This document shows positions 1 to 7,149 of a DNA stretch of 64,000 nucleotides, piece after piece. Position numbers and translations under genes: made by a program. How positions within the stretch are numbered: position 1 is the first letter of the stretch; each line of letters begins with the position of its first letter. Origin of the DNA: CSP1-4 sp963777975 (lineage in GTDB: Bacteria; Chloroflexota; Limnocylindria; Limnocylindrales; CSP1-4); assembly GCA_963777975.1 (NCBI GenBank), contig CAVZSO010000009.1:194448-258447 (forward strand), given 5' to 3'. The notes below the pieces were generated by a model, which made no database searches, was not told where the DNA came from, and saw nothing but the letters and a program-made list of their open reading frames with translations.

Positions 1-596
1 TGGCGCGGGTCATCGCGGGGCGACAGGACACCGCCCGAGGTGCAGACCTTGATCTGATCGGCGCCGGCTCGGATGATCTCGCGCACCCGACGTCGCATCT
101 CGTCGGGGCCGTTGACGATGCCCGATGGCATGCCCGGCCAGCTGAGCGGCGAGAAGTCGTAGCCGGATGGCAGCCAGCCGTCCGCGTGACCGCCGGACTG
201 GGAGAGGATGGTCGTCGCGATGTGCAGGCGTGGCCCGGCGATCAGTCCGTCGGCGACTGCTGTCTTGACGCCCAGGTCGGCGAAGCCAGCATCGCGCACG
301 GTCGTGATGCCACACGCCAGGGTCGCGCGCAGGTTCTCGATGGCCACGTAGAACCAGTACGAGAAGGGCGTCTCCAGCTCCCGGTTGGTGTCCAGCCGGT
401 CGGGGCTGACGGTGACGTGGGTGTGGCAATCGAACATGCCGGGCAGGAGGGCACGTCCGTCGAGCTCGATCGCGTCGTCGCCATCCAGGCCCCGGCCGAC
501 ATCGACGATGCGACCGTCCTCGACGACCACGTCCGAGCCGGCGAGCGTGGCGCTGCCGTCGAAGACCCGCCCACCCCTGAAGATCGTCCGTGCCAT
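1..596 (-). CDS. Metal-dependent amidohydrolase (prolidase/imidazolonepropionase-like), 3' end outside window
   Basis: The first 198 codons of an amidohydrolase-superfamily enzyme are present; the C-terminus lies beyond the left edge. The N-terminal beta-sandwich segment is followed by the first metal-binding motif FDCHTHV, with His58 and His60. The TTVRDAG segment near residue 100 is typical of the Xaa-Pro dipeptidase-like branch. ATG at 596 is chosen because a strong ribosome binding site, GGGAGGTGATCG, abuts it. The gene is last in a minus-strand run after the mobA-like gene, with about 120 bases between them, so it may have its own promoter. Substrate cannot be read from this fragment; hydrolysis of a cyclic amide or a dipeptide is the family expectation. 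Confidence 0.85.
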   Translation of the reverse strand, partial: MARTIFRGGRVFDGSATLAGSDVVVEDGRIVDVGRGLDGDDAIELDGRALLPGMFDCHTHVTVSPDRLDTNRELETPFSYWFYVAIENLRATLACGITTVRDAGFADLGVKTAVADGLIAGPRLHIATTILSQSGGHADGWLPSGYDFSPLSWPGMPSGIVNGPDEMRRRVREIIRAGADQIKVCTSGGVLSPRDDPR

Positions 597-717
597 CGAT
601 CACCTCCCACCGCGCATCTTCGCCGACCGGGAGCATCGGCGTGGCGTCAGCGCGCTCCGACCGTCGCGCTCGCACCGCCGACGCTGCTGCCTGTGACGTT
701 CCGGTCGCCTCGTAGGC

Positions 718-1350
718 TCAGCCCCGACCCAGGTCCTCGATACGATCCACGTCACGGCGCCACGCGCCCTCCGGATCCACGCGTCGCCATGTCCGCTCGG
801 GCACGATGACGGGCTCCAGCGCGGCGATCAGTGCCCGGAGGCTGCGCTGATCGGACGCCAGGTGGGTTCGAGCGGCCTCCGATGCCGGATAGCGACGCAG
901 CACCGCGGGCAGGGGTCGCGGTCGGTCGTGCTCGGCGAGCACGGCGGCGTCCGCCTCACGGATCGAGTCGATCAGCAGATGGAGCAAGGCCGGCGTCAGG
1001 TCGGGCTGGTCGCCGCCGACGACCAGCACGAGCTCCGAATGCGCAGCCTCGAGCCCGGCCACGAGCCCGGCCAGCGGCCCGGCGTCGGCCAGCACGTCGC
1101 GCACGACGCGGACGGGCACCTTCGCCTCCGTCGGCAGCGGCGGCTCACCGGTCGCGTCCTGCGCAACGACGACGATCACCTCGTCGCAGGACGTCGCCGC
1201 GGCAAGGACCGCATGATGGAAGAGCGGCCGACCACGCAGCTCGACTTGCAGCTTGTCGGATCCGCCGAAGCGTGAGGATCGCCCGCCGGCGAGCACGATG
1301 CCGACCAGGGTCGCAGACCGCGGCTCGGTCGATCCTGAGCGCTCGTCCAT
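718..1350 (-). CDS. mobA: Molybdenum cofactor guanylyltransferase-like protein
   Basis: A 210-residue nucleotidyltransferase of the MobA family, which attaches GMP to molybdopterin to make the dinucleotide cofactor used by formate dehydrogenases. The signature loop GIVLAGGRSSRFGGSDK lies at residues 17-33, with GPLAGL at 91-96 and the metal-binding GGDQPD at 112-117; length fits the family. It starts three bases after the kinase-like gene stops, so the two are co-transcribed. Its position downstream of the formate dehydrogenase genes fits a role in supplying bis-MGD. Related MocA (CMP transfer) or other sugar-nucleotidyltransferase activity cannot be excluded from sequence alone. Confidence 0.82.
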   Translation of the reverse strand: MDERSGSTEPRSATLVGIVLAGGRSSRFGGSDKLQVELRGRPLFHHAVLAAATSCDEVIVVVAQDATGEPPLPTEAKVPVRVVRDVLADAGPLAGLVAGLEAAHSELVLVVGGDQPDLTPALLHLLIDSIREADAAVLAEHDRPRPLPAVLRRYPASEAARTHLASDQRSLRALIAALEPVIVPERTWRRVDPEGAWRRDVDRIEDLGRG

Positions 1351-1353
1351 GGC

Positions 1354-2328
1354 TCAGCGCCCCAGCGCGTCGAGGAGCCGGTCGATCGACTCGAGCGTGA
1401 AGAGCGTTGTGTCCAGCTCGTCGATCCGGTACGCCATCCGGGCGCGCTCCTCGTCGGTCGTGGATGCGATGCCAAGTCGAGCGTACGTGTCGGCGATATG
1501 GCTCTGCACGGCGATCGCCAGTGCGAACGACTCGCGCCCGAGGATGTCCGCCGGTCCGCCCGCCTCGTGGTAGACCCGCAGGAAGTCGCGCGCGGCCGCG
1601 GGCCCCCTGGCGAAGTCGAGCATCGCGTAGGCGAGCTCCTGTTCGTAGGGCGCAGGACCGGAATTCTCCCAGTCCAGGATGACCGGCAGGCCGGCGACAT
1701 CGAGGAGCACGTTCTCGGGGTTGAAGTCGAGGTGGCAGCGGCGGAGCTCGGCGAGGGGCAAGCGGTCGAGACGAGCCTCGCGGACGATCGCCTCGGCGGC
1801 CTCCGCGCCCGGTGCCAGGCGCTCGAACGCCTCGAGCCATGGCGGTGCGCCCTCGCGCACCGCATCGACGAGCGAAGCCCAGCCCTCGGCGCCGATGGGC
1901 TCCGAGAACCAGGGGTCCATCGGCGTTGATGCCGGCCGGTCGAGGCACTGGAGGCGGGCGAGCAGGGCGGCCGCGATCCCTGGCGCCGGCGCGCGGCTCG
2001 GCGCGGCAAGATCGACCCACTCGTAGACCCGGAACGCGACCATCCCTCCACCGGGCCGCTCGAGCTCGAGGAGCACGTCGCCGCTGGGCCGCGTGATGGG
2101 CCGAGGCATCGGCAGGCCGGCCTCGAGCGCCGCTCGCTGGAATGCGACGTCGGCGCGGGCGTCCGCCTCGTCCAAGGGATAGAACAGCTCCTTGACCGCA
2201 TGCCGTCCTCGGTCGGTATCCACCCGCCAGACCCTGCCCATCTCGCCCCGCGCCACCGGCACCGCACGGTCCGTCGGTGCCCCGAGCGCGAACGCGCCAG
2301 CGAGCAGCCGCGCCTCGCGGTCGTTCAC
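1354..2328 (-). CDS. Aminoglycoside phosphotransferase (APH)-fold kinase
   Basis: A 324-residue kinase-like protein of the APH/choline kinase superfamily. Lys46 in HAVKELF is the likely ATP-binding lysine, HLDFNPEN at 199-206 is the Brenner catalytic motif, and ILDWENSG around 217-224 holds the Mg-binding aspartate. These residues are intact, so it should be active. The substrate is unknown; the family includes antibiotic, homoserine, choline and protein kinases. The start is taken as GTG at 2328 (protein begins VNDREARLLA); the ribosome binding site is weak. It lies between the HIT gene and the mobA-like gene in the formate dehydrogenase cluster. No resistance role is implied by the context. 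Confidence 0.8.
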   Translation of the reverse strand: MNDREARLLAGAFALGAPTDRAVPVARGEMGRVWRVDTDRGRHAVKELFYPLDEADARADVAFQRAALEAGLPMPRPITRPSGDVLLELERPGGGMVAFRVYEWVDLAAPSRAPAPGIAAALLARLQCLDRPASTPMDPWFSEPIGAEGWASLVDAVREGAPPWLEAFERLAPGAEAAEAIVREARLDRLPLAELRRCHLDFNPENVLLDVAGLPVILDWENSGPAPYEQELAYAMLDFARGPAAARDFLRVYHEAGGPADILGRESFALAIAVQSHIADTYARLGIASTTDEERARMAYRIDELDTTLFTLESIDRLLDALGR

Positions 2329-2419
2329 GTCGCAGTACCCACGCGGCGCCGCTCGTCGCGCGTCTGGATCGTCGCGACGAGACCCGGCGGCTCTCCTGCG
2401 ATGGCCTGGTCGAGCGTGC

Positions 2420-2866
2420 CTATGTCTCGTGGCCGAGCGCGGCCTTGATGGCCTCGGCCTGCCGGTCCAGCGTCTCACGTGTGGGCCGCTCGGCATCCCA
2501 CGCCGCGGCGTGGACACGGAAGCCGTCATCCGGCGTGCGCGGGATGACGTGGACGTGCAGGTGTGGGACCTCCTGGCCGGCCACCTCGCCGTCGGCCAGG
2601 AAGAGGTTGACGCCGTCCGCCTGGAAGCTGGACGTGCGGAGCGCGACCGCGATGCGGCGGGCGATGCGCATGACGTGGGCGAAGGTCTCGACGGGCGCGT
2701 CCGCAAGCGATGCGTGATGGCGGTTCGGGACCACCAGCAGGTGGCCCTGCGTGACCGGGTTGATGTCCAGGAAGGCGCTCGCCGTCGCGCCGCGATGGAC
2801 GAAGCTGGCTGGCAACTCGTCGGCGACGATGCGACAGAGGATGCAGTCGGGGTCCGTGGCTGGCAT
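2420..2866 (-). CDS. HIT-family nucleotide hydrolase/transferase
   Basis: A 148-residue histidine-triad protein. The catalytic motif HLHVHVIP is at 102-109, and the N-terminal DCILCRIVADELPA segment is typical of Hint/FHIT-like members acting on AMP-linked substrates. Cys8 and Cys11 could bind zinc, as in many bacterial HIT proteins. The start at 2866 is four bases after the stop of the iron-sulphur subunit gene, which indicates translational coupling in the formate dehydrogenase operon. The longer reading from 2938 would overlap that gene and lacks family similarity. The physiological substrate is unknown; housekeeping cleanup of adenylated compounds is the conservative guess. Confidence 0.88.
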   Translation of the reverse strand: MPATDPDCILCRIVADELPASFVHRGATASAFLDINPVTQGHLLVVPNRHHASLADAPVETFAHVMRIARRIAVALRTSSFQADGVNLFLADGEVAGQEVPHLHVHVIPRTPDDGFRVHAAAWDAERPTRETLDRQAEAIKAALGHET

Positions 2867-2870
2867 GGGT

Positions 2871-3860
2871 CTACTCCGGGCGCGGCCGCTCCTGCACGAA
2901 CTGGAAGCCGAAGCGGCCCTTGACGCACAGATGGCCATTGGTGGTCGAGACGTCGAGCGGCGAGGTGACCTTGACGATCTCGTTGTCCTGGACGTGGAGC
3001 GTCAACGTGCAGCCGACGCCGCAATAGGGGCAGATGGTGTCGGTCAGCGTCTGTGCCGAGGCATCCCATGTGCCCGCCGCGCGCATCTCGTGCTCGCTCC
3101 GGAACATGAGCGCCCCGGTCGGGCAGACCCCGATGCAGTTGCCGCAGTAGACGCACGCGGAATCGGGCAGGCCGACGTTCCACTCGGTCGAGATGCGGGC
3201 ATCGAAGCCACGGCCGGCGACGCCGATGGCGAACGTGTTCTGGGCATCGACCCCGCAGGCCTCGACGCACTTGTAGCAGAGGATGCACTTGGCGTAGTCC
3301 CGCACATAGAGCTCGTTGTCGACCTTGACTGGCTGCGCCACGGTGGCCGCCTGGTGGCCCTCGGGCGCCTCGTGCTCGCCGGCCAGGCGCGCGTCGCGCA
3401 CGCCGGCCGGGGCAGGCTCCGCCGGTGGGCCGAAGCGGTTCGGGTCGGCGCCGTAGCGCGCCATGTAGCCCTCGACCTCGGGAGCGGTCGACAGGTCGAC
3501 CGACGAGCCGAGCAGCTCGAGCACGAGCTTGCGGCTGGTGCGCACGCGCTCGGAGTCGGTGGCGACCTTCATGCCCGCTTCGACCTTGCGCGAGCACGCC
3601 GGCGCCAGGACGCGCGCACCTTCGAGCTCGACGACGCAGACGCGGCAGACGTTGACCGGCGTCAGGTTCTCGAGATAGCACAGGGTCGGCGTCTCGATGC
3701 CCTCGGCGCGACAGGCGTCGAGGATGGTCGAGCCCTCTGGCGCGGTGACCGCCCGGCCGTCGATCTCGAGCTCGATCGGAGCCGGCGCGGGCCGCTCTGG
3801 CGCCGATGGGACGGTCGTCGGACGCGGGGCCGGATGGAACCAGATCGGGTCGGCGGTCAT
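2871..3860 (-). CDS. fdhA: Formate dehydrogenase, split N-terminal iron-sulphur part of the catalytic subunit (NuoG-like)
   Basis: A 329-residue electron-transfer protein matching the N-terminal third of NAD-dependent FdhA. A [2Fe-2S] ferredoxin domain uses Cys61, 72, 75 and 89. Two [4Fe-4S] sets follow (Cys192/195/198/202 and Cys236/239/242/246). The last segment, ICPYCGVGC through GHLCVKG (Cys277, 280, 284, 312), is the cluster motif normally fused directly to the Mo/W-bisPGD domain. The protein stops a few residues later, and the rest of the catalytic chain is encoded separately at 7150-9066; together they would be about 967 residues, normal for a single FdhA. The start at 3860 (MTADPIW) is 13 bases after the NuoF-like gene. 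It should pass electrons from the active site to the NuoF-like subunit. Confidence 0.9.
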   Translation of the reverse strand: MTADPIWFHPAPRPTTVPSAPERPAPAPIELEIDGRAVTAPEGSTILDACRAEGIETPTLCYLENLTPVNVCRVCVVELEGARVLAPACSRKVEAGMKVATDSERVRTSRKLVLELLGSSVDLSTAPEVEGYMARYGADPNRFGPPAEPAPAGVRDARLAGEHEAPEGHQAATVAQPVKVDNELYVRDYAKCILCYKCVEACGVDAQNTFAIGVAGRGFDARISTEWNVGLPDSACVYCGNCIGVCPTGALMFRSEHEMRAAGTWDASAQTLTDTICPYCGVGCTLTLHVQDNEIVKVTSPLDVSTTNGHLCVKGRFGFQFVQERPRPE

Positions 3861-3873
3861 GGTCGGGCGTCTC

Positions 3874-5184
3874 TCATCGGGCGACCGCCGCGAACGCATC
3901 GAGGTTCTTGAAGGCGCTGCCGATGGCCGCCGCGGCCGTCTGACCGAGGCCGCAGATGGACGCGTCGCGCATCGCCTGGGCGATCTCGTTGAAGAGGTGC
4001 ATCTCGTCGTCGCGCGTGCCGTTCAGGCGATCGACCGCCAGCCGGTGCAGGAGCTCCTCCTGGCGGACCGTGCCCACGCGGCAGGGCACGCACTGGCCAC
4101 ACGATTCGTCGCGGAAGAAGCGAGCGATGCGAAGCAGGATGGCGGGCAGATCCACGGTCTCGTCGAAGACCATGATGACCCCGGAGCCAAGCGTCGCGCC
4201 TGCCGCCCGGGTGCCTTCGAACGTCAGCGACATGTCCAGCGCGTCCGGGCCGACGAAGACGCCGGCCGCGCCGCCGAGCAGGATGGCCTGGATGGTGTGA
4301 TCGCCCGCCACGCCGCCGGCGAGGGCGATGAGCTCGCCCAGTGATGCCCCGAAGTCGACTTCGTAGAGCCCGGGCCGCGCGACGTTGCCGGAGACGCAGA
4401 AGAGCTTGGGTCCGGTCGAGCCATCCGTGCCGATGCGCGCGAACGCTTCGCCGCCGTCCCGCAGGATGAGCGGCACGTTGGCCAGCGTCTCGACATTGTT
4501 GACGACCGTCGGCTTGCCGAAGAGCCCGACCTGGACCGGGAAGGGCGGCTTGTTGCGCGGCTCGCCGCGCTTGCCTTCGATGCTGTTGAAGAGCGCCGTC
4601 TCCTCGCCGCAGATGTAGGCGCCGGCACCACGGCGGATCTCGACCTCGAAGGTGAAGCCGGAGCCGAGGATGTCCTGGCCCAGCAGACCGGCAGCCGTGG
4701 CGTGTTCGATGGCGCGCGCCATGGTCGCCTCCGCGTCCGGATACTCGCCCCGGACGTAGAGGTAGCCATGCTCGCAGTCGGCGGCCAGGGCAGCGATGGA
4801 CATGCCCTCGAGCACGGCGAAGGGATCGAGCTCCATGACCACGCGATCCTTGAACGTGCCCGGCTCCGACTCGTCGGCATTGCAGACCAGATAGTGCGGT
4901 CGGGCGGACTGCTCGGCGACGGCCGCCCACTTGCGCCCGGTCGGGAAGGCCGCTCCGCCGCGCCCGACGAGCTTGGCGGCGAGGACCTCGTCGACGACCG
5001 CCTTGGCACCCATCGCCAGGGCCCGCTCGAGGCCGACGTAGCCGCCCGAGGCTCGATACGCGGCAAGGTCCGTCGCGTCGGTCGCCCCGATGCGGGTCAG
5101 CAAACGGAGCGATGAACCGCCAGCCTGGGGAACGCTCCGCGCCGGGTCTACCGCCCCGCTCCGTGCGAGGTGAGCGATCTGCAC
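3874..5184 (-). CDS. fdhB: NAD-dependent formate dehydrogenase, NuoF-like NADH/FMN subunit
   Basis: A 436-residue homologue of NuoF that binds FMN, NAD and one [4Fe-4S] cluster. The glycine-rich GRGGAAFPTGRKW loop is at 74-86, and the cluster ligands are Cys362, 365, 368 (ESCGQCVPC) and Cys411 (SICGLG). It should reduce NAD+ with electrons from formate. The start is uncertain. The open frame begins at GTG 5184, but an ATG at 5212 that overlaps the upstream TGA reads MERLAIGDE in another frame; removing one G near 5187 would join it to this frame. With two more single-base deletions upstream, NuoE and NuoF become a single fused protein, as in some soluble formate dehydrogenases and HoxF. The iron-sulphur subunit gene follows. 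Confidence 0.9.
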   Translation of the reverse strand: MQIAHLARSGAVDPARSVPQAGGSSLRLLTRIGATDATDLAAYRASGGYVGLERALAMGAKAVVDEVLAAKLVGRGGAAFPTGRKWAAVAEQSARPHYLVCNADESEPGTFKDRVVMELDPFAVLEGMSIAALAADCEHGYLYVRGEYPDAEATMARAIEHATAAGLLGQDILGSGFTFEVEIRRGAGAYICGEETALFNSIEGKRGEPRNKPPFPVQVGLFGKPTVVNNVETLANVPLILRDGGEAFARIGTDGSTGPKLFCVSGNVARPGLYEVDFGASLGELIALAGGVAGDHTIQAILLGGAAGVFVGPDALDMSLTFEGTRAAGATLGSGVIMVFDETVDLPAILLRIARFFRDESCGQCVPCRVGTVRQEELLHRLAVDRLNGTRDDEMHLFNEIAQAMRDASICGLGQTAAAAIGSAFKNLDAFAAVAR

Positions 5185-5211
5185 CCTCGTCGCCGATGGC
5201 CAGACGTTCCA

Positions 5212-5775
5212 TCACCCTCGGCCGCGACGCCACGGGCGACCTCGGCACGGATCGCTTCCGCGTCGATGGCAGCCAGCGGTCCATGCGTCGGGATCGACGC
5301 CGGCGCTGGAGACCAGTGCGGCCGGCGCCTGTTCGCAGAGGCCGAGGCAGGGGCTACGGAGCCAGGTCGCCGAGCCGTCGGCATTCGGGGTGCCAGCAGG
5401 CCCGAGCGTCCCCTCCAGGTCCTCGCAGACCCGGCCGGCGCCGCGGGCGAGGCAGGCGATGTCGTCGCACACGTGGACGACGCGCGGTGGCCGTGGCTTG
5501 AGCGAGAGCAGGGCGTAGAAGCTGGCCACGCCGTAGGCCTCGGCGGGCGGCACGCTCAGTCGGCGGCAGATCTCGTTGAGCGCCGGCTGGCTGATCCAGC
5601 CGACCCGCGACTGGACGGCGTGGAGCGCCGGCAGCAGGAGGTGGCGCCGATCGCGCGCCGCGTGACCTCCCCTGGCGCCGTGGCCATCGAAACCTGGCTC
5701 GCGCGGACCGGTGACCGACTCGATCGCGGCCCGCTCGACGGGAGAGGCCAGCGGGCCGATGACGTGGAGATCCAT
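5212..5775 (-). CDS. NAD-dependent formate dehydrogenase, NuoE-like [2Fe-2S] subunit or domain
   Basis: A NuoE-type thioredoxin-fold [2Fe-2S] protein with ligands Cys103, Cys108, Cys143 and Cys147 (VCDDIAC and CLGLC). It relays electrons between the iron-sulphur chain and the flavin subunit. ATG 5775 is preceded by a TACACT box at 5784-5789, which suggests a leaderless start. After residue 162 the reading turns arginine- and cysteine-rich, while the next frame carries a natural-looking continuation (HGPLAAIDAEAIRAEVARG). A single extra base near 5295 is the likely cause. The apparent stop at 5212 overlaps a possible NuoF ATG as TGATG. The true product may therefore be the N-terminal part of a NuoEF fusion. 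Confidence 0.82.
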   Translation of the reverse strand: MDLHVIGPLASPVERAAIESVTGPREPGFDGHGARGGHAARDRRHLLLPALHAVQSRVGWISQPALNEICRRLSVPPAEAYGVASFYALLSLKPRPPRVVHVCDDIACLARGAGRVCEDLEGTLGPAGTPNADGSATWLRSPCLGLCEQAPAALVSSAGVDPDAWTAGCHRRGSDPCRGRPWRRGRG

Positions 5776-5783
5776 CGCCGCCG

Positions 5784-5789
5784 AGTGTA
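5784..5789 (-). promoter_or_regulatory. -10 box of the NuoE-like gene
   Basis: TACACT on the minus strand lies eight bases before ATG 5775, within the shared GCTACACTC context. Little or no leader is expected. Confidence 0.6.
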
Positions 5790-5824
5790 GCGAGGAGTCG
5801 TCGAGGTGATCTGCGACTCCGCGT

Positions 5825-6217
5825 TCAGGCCTCGGCGATGACCGCGATGGAGATGCGCAGGCCGTCGATCTCCAGCGGATGCTTGGCACCCTGGCGGGCC
5901 GGTGGGTCGGTCGGGAACCAGTTCAGCCACTCCTCGTTCATGCCCGCGAAGTCGTTGGAGTAGCGCAGGATGAATGAGGCGCTGACGACCTTGGACATCG
6001 AGCTGCCCGCCGCGCGCAGGATGGCGTCGACGTTCTTGAGCACCTGGCGCGTCTGCTCTTCGATGGTCGAGCCCACGACGGCACCCGTGGCTGGATCGAA
6101 GGGTCCCTGGCCGGACACGAAGACGAGGCCGGCCGCCTTGACGGCCTGGCTGTAGGGGAAGCTGCCGTACGCGGCCGCGCCCGGCGCATCGGGCGTGTCG
6201 ACGATCTCACGGGTCAT
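5825..6217 (-). CDS. RidA/YjgF/UK114-family enamine/imine deaminase-like protein
   Basis: A 130-residue RidA-fold protein, expected to form trimers that hydrolyse reactive enamine/imine intermediates to ketones plus ammonia. The substrate-binding arginine of active members is represented by Arg108 in PPARQGAK, and the SQAVKAAGLVFVSGQG strand near residues 23-38 is family-typical. The start ATG 6217 has a good GGAGGAC site seven bases upstream, and a TAGCAT -10 box lies at 6279-6284. It sits between the methyltransferase and NuoE-like genes of the formate dehydrogenase cluster; no direct role in formate oxidation is known. RidA-family subgroups other than RidA proper are possible. Confidence 0.9.
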   Translation of the reverse strand: MTREIVDTPDAPGAAAYGSFPYSQAVKAAGLVFVSGQGPFDPATGAVVGSTIEEQTRQVLKNVDAILRAAGSSMSKVVSASFILRYSNDFAGMNEEWLNWFPTDPPARQGAKHPLEIDGLRISIAVIAEA

Positions 6218-6278
6218 GGTGCAGTCCTCCGACGACCGCGTCGGCGTCGATCGACGCGGGAGGTCGCGGCCCGACCCG

Positions 6279-6284
6279 ATGCTA
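6279..6284 (-). promoter_or_regulatory. -10 box upstream of the RidA gene
   Basis: TAGCAT on the minus strand lies about 60 bases before ATG 6217, in a 145-base intergenic gap. It would start a second transcript covering RidA and the NuoE/F/G-like genes. Confidence 0.4.
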
Positions 6285-6362
6285 CCCGCGGAACCGCTGC
6301 CGCCGCGTTCCGGCAGTCGATCGACGGTCGGTGGGAGGCGATCTGCCGCCCGACCGCTGGGC

Positions 6363-7136
6363 TCAGACCAGACCGCGGACGAACCAGGCTCGAGCGCTCA
6401 GGGTGAACGGCCCCGTCGGCGAGCCGAGGCGACGGAAGACGACCGCACCCAGTGCCGCGCGCTGATCGTCGTCGAGTGACGCGGCATACGCGCCCGAAGG
6501 ACCGGGCGCGTGTGGGAACGGCAACCAGAAGTCATCGAAATCGACGTAGTCGGCGCTGACCACGAGCTGGCCGGTCGTCACCTCGCGCAGGCCCGACGCC
6601 TCCCATAGGCCCTGCAGCGCGCCACGCGAGGCGAACGGCATCGTCTTGGCCTCGTCGGGGGCATCGGGATCGAGCTCCAGCGCGGCGTCGAAGAACGCCC
6701 TGAGCATCGTCATCCCATCCGCATAGTCCCAGACGCAGCCGGCCACGGCCCGCCGAGCGACGCGCCGCATCTCCGACACGCCCTGATGGGCGTCGGTCAT
6801 GAAGTTGACGACGAGCTGGCTCATGACCACGTCGAAGGCGTCGTCGTCGAAGGGCAGCTGCTCGGCCGCGGCCCGTTGCAGCACGGCGCCCGGCACGGCC
6901 TGCCGGGCGATCTCGAGGAACGGCTCGGAGGGATCGACGCCGGCCACCTGCTCAGGACCGAGGCGACTGGCCAGCTCGCCGAGCAACGCGCCCGACCCGC
7001 ATCCGACGTCGAGCGCGGTCTCGCCGGCCACCACCCCGACGGCGTCGCAGAAGGCCGCCGCCAGCGCGGGCGTGTAACGGCCGACGACGCGGCCGTAGCC
7101 GGCGACCCTGGCCTCGAAGCTCGCCCGACCGCTCAT
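6363..7136 (-). CDS. Class I SAM-dependent methyltransferase (UbiE/Methyltransf_11-like)
   Basis: A 257-residue methyltransferase. Motif I, LDVGCGSG, is at 42-49; the acidic end of strand 2 (VAGVDPSE) and the post-I region QLPFDDDAFDVVMSQ follow in order, as in UbiE/Methyltransf_11 proteins. The substrate is unknown. ATG 7136 follows a GAGG site and starts 13 bases after the formate dehydrogenase catalytic gene, so the two are likely co-transcribed. A link to formate metabolism is only positional. The full fold appears present, with no truncation. Confidence 0.85.
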   Translation of the reverse strand: MSGRASFEARVAGYGRVVGRYTPALAAAFCDAVGVVAGETALDVGCGSGALLGELASRLGPEQVAGVDPSEPFLEIARQAVPGAVLQRAAAEQLPFDDDAFDVVMSQLVVNFMTDAHQGVSEMRRVARRAVAGCVWDYADGMTMLRAFFDAALELDPDAPDEAKTMPFASRGALQGLWEASGLREVTTGQLVVSADYVDFDDFWLPFPHAPGPSGAYAASLDDDQRAALGAVVFRRLGSPTGPFTLSARAWFVRGLV

Positions 7137-7149
7137 CCTCGATGCAGGT

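Noticed and set aside
2328..2420. Antibiotic-resistance role for the APH-fold kinase
   Set aside because: The fold is shared by many metabolic kinases; there is no mobile element or resistance neighbour.
1354..3681. 775-codon minus-strand frame covering the kinase, HIT and iron-sulphur genes
   Set aside because: Only its last 324 codons are a real gene; the upstream part is an Arg-rich antisense-like or shifted reading across clearly coding frames.
2751..3911. 386-codon plus-strand frame opposite the HIT and iron-sulphur genes
   Set aside because: Asp/Arg/Leu-rich mirror reading with no motif; minus-strand genes are unambiguous.
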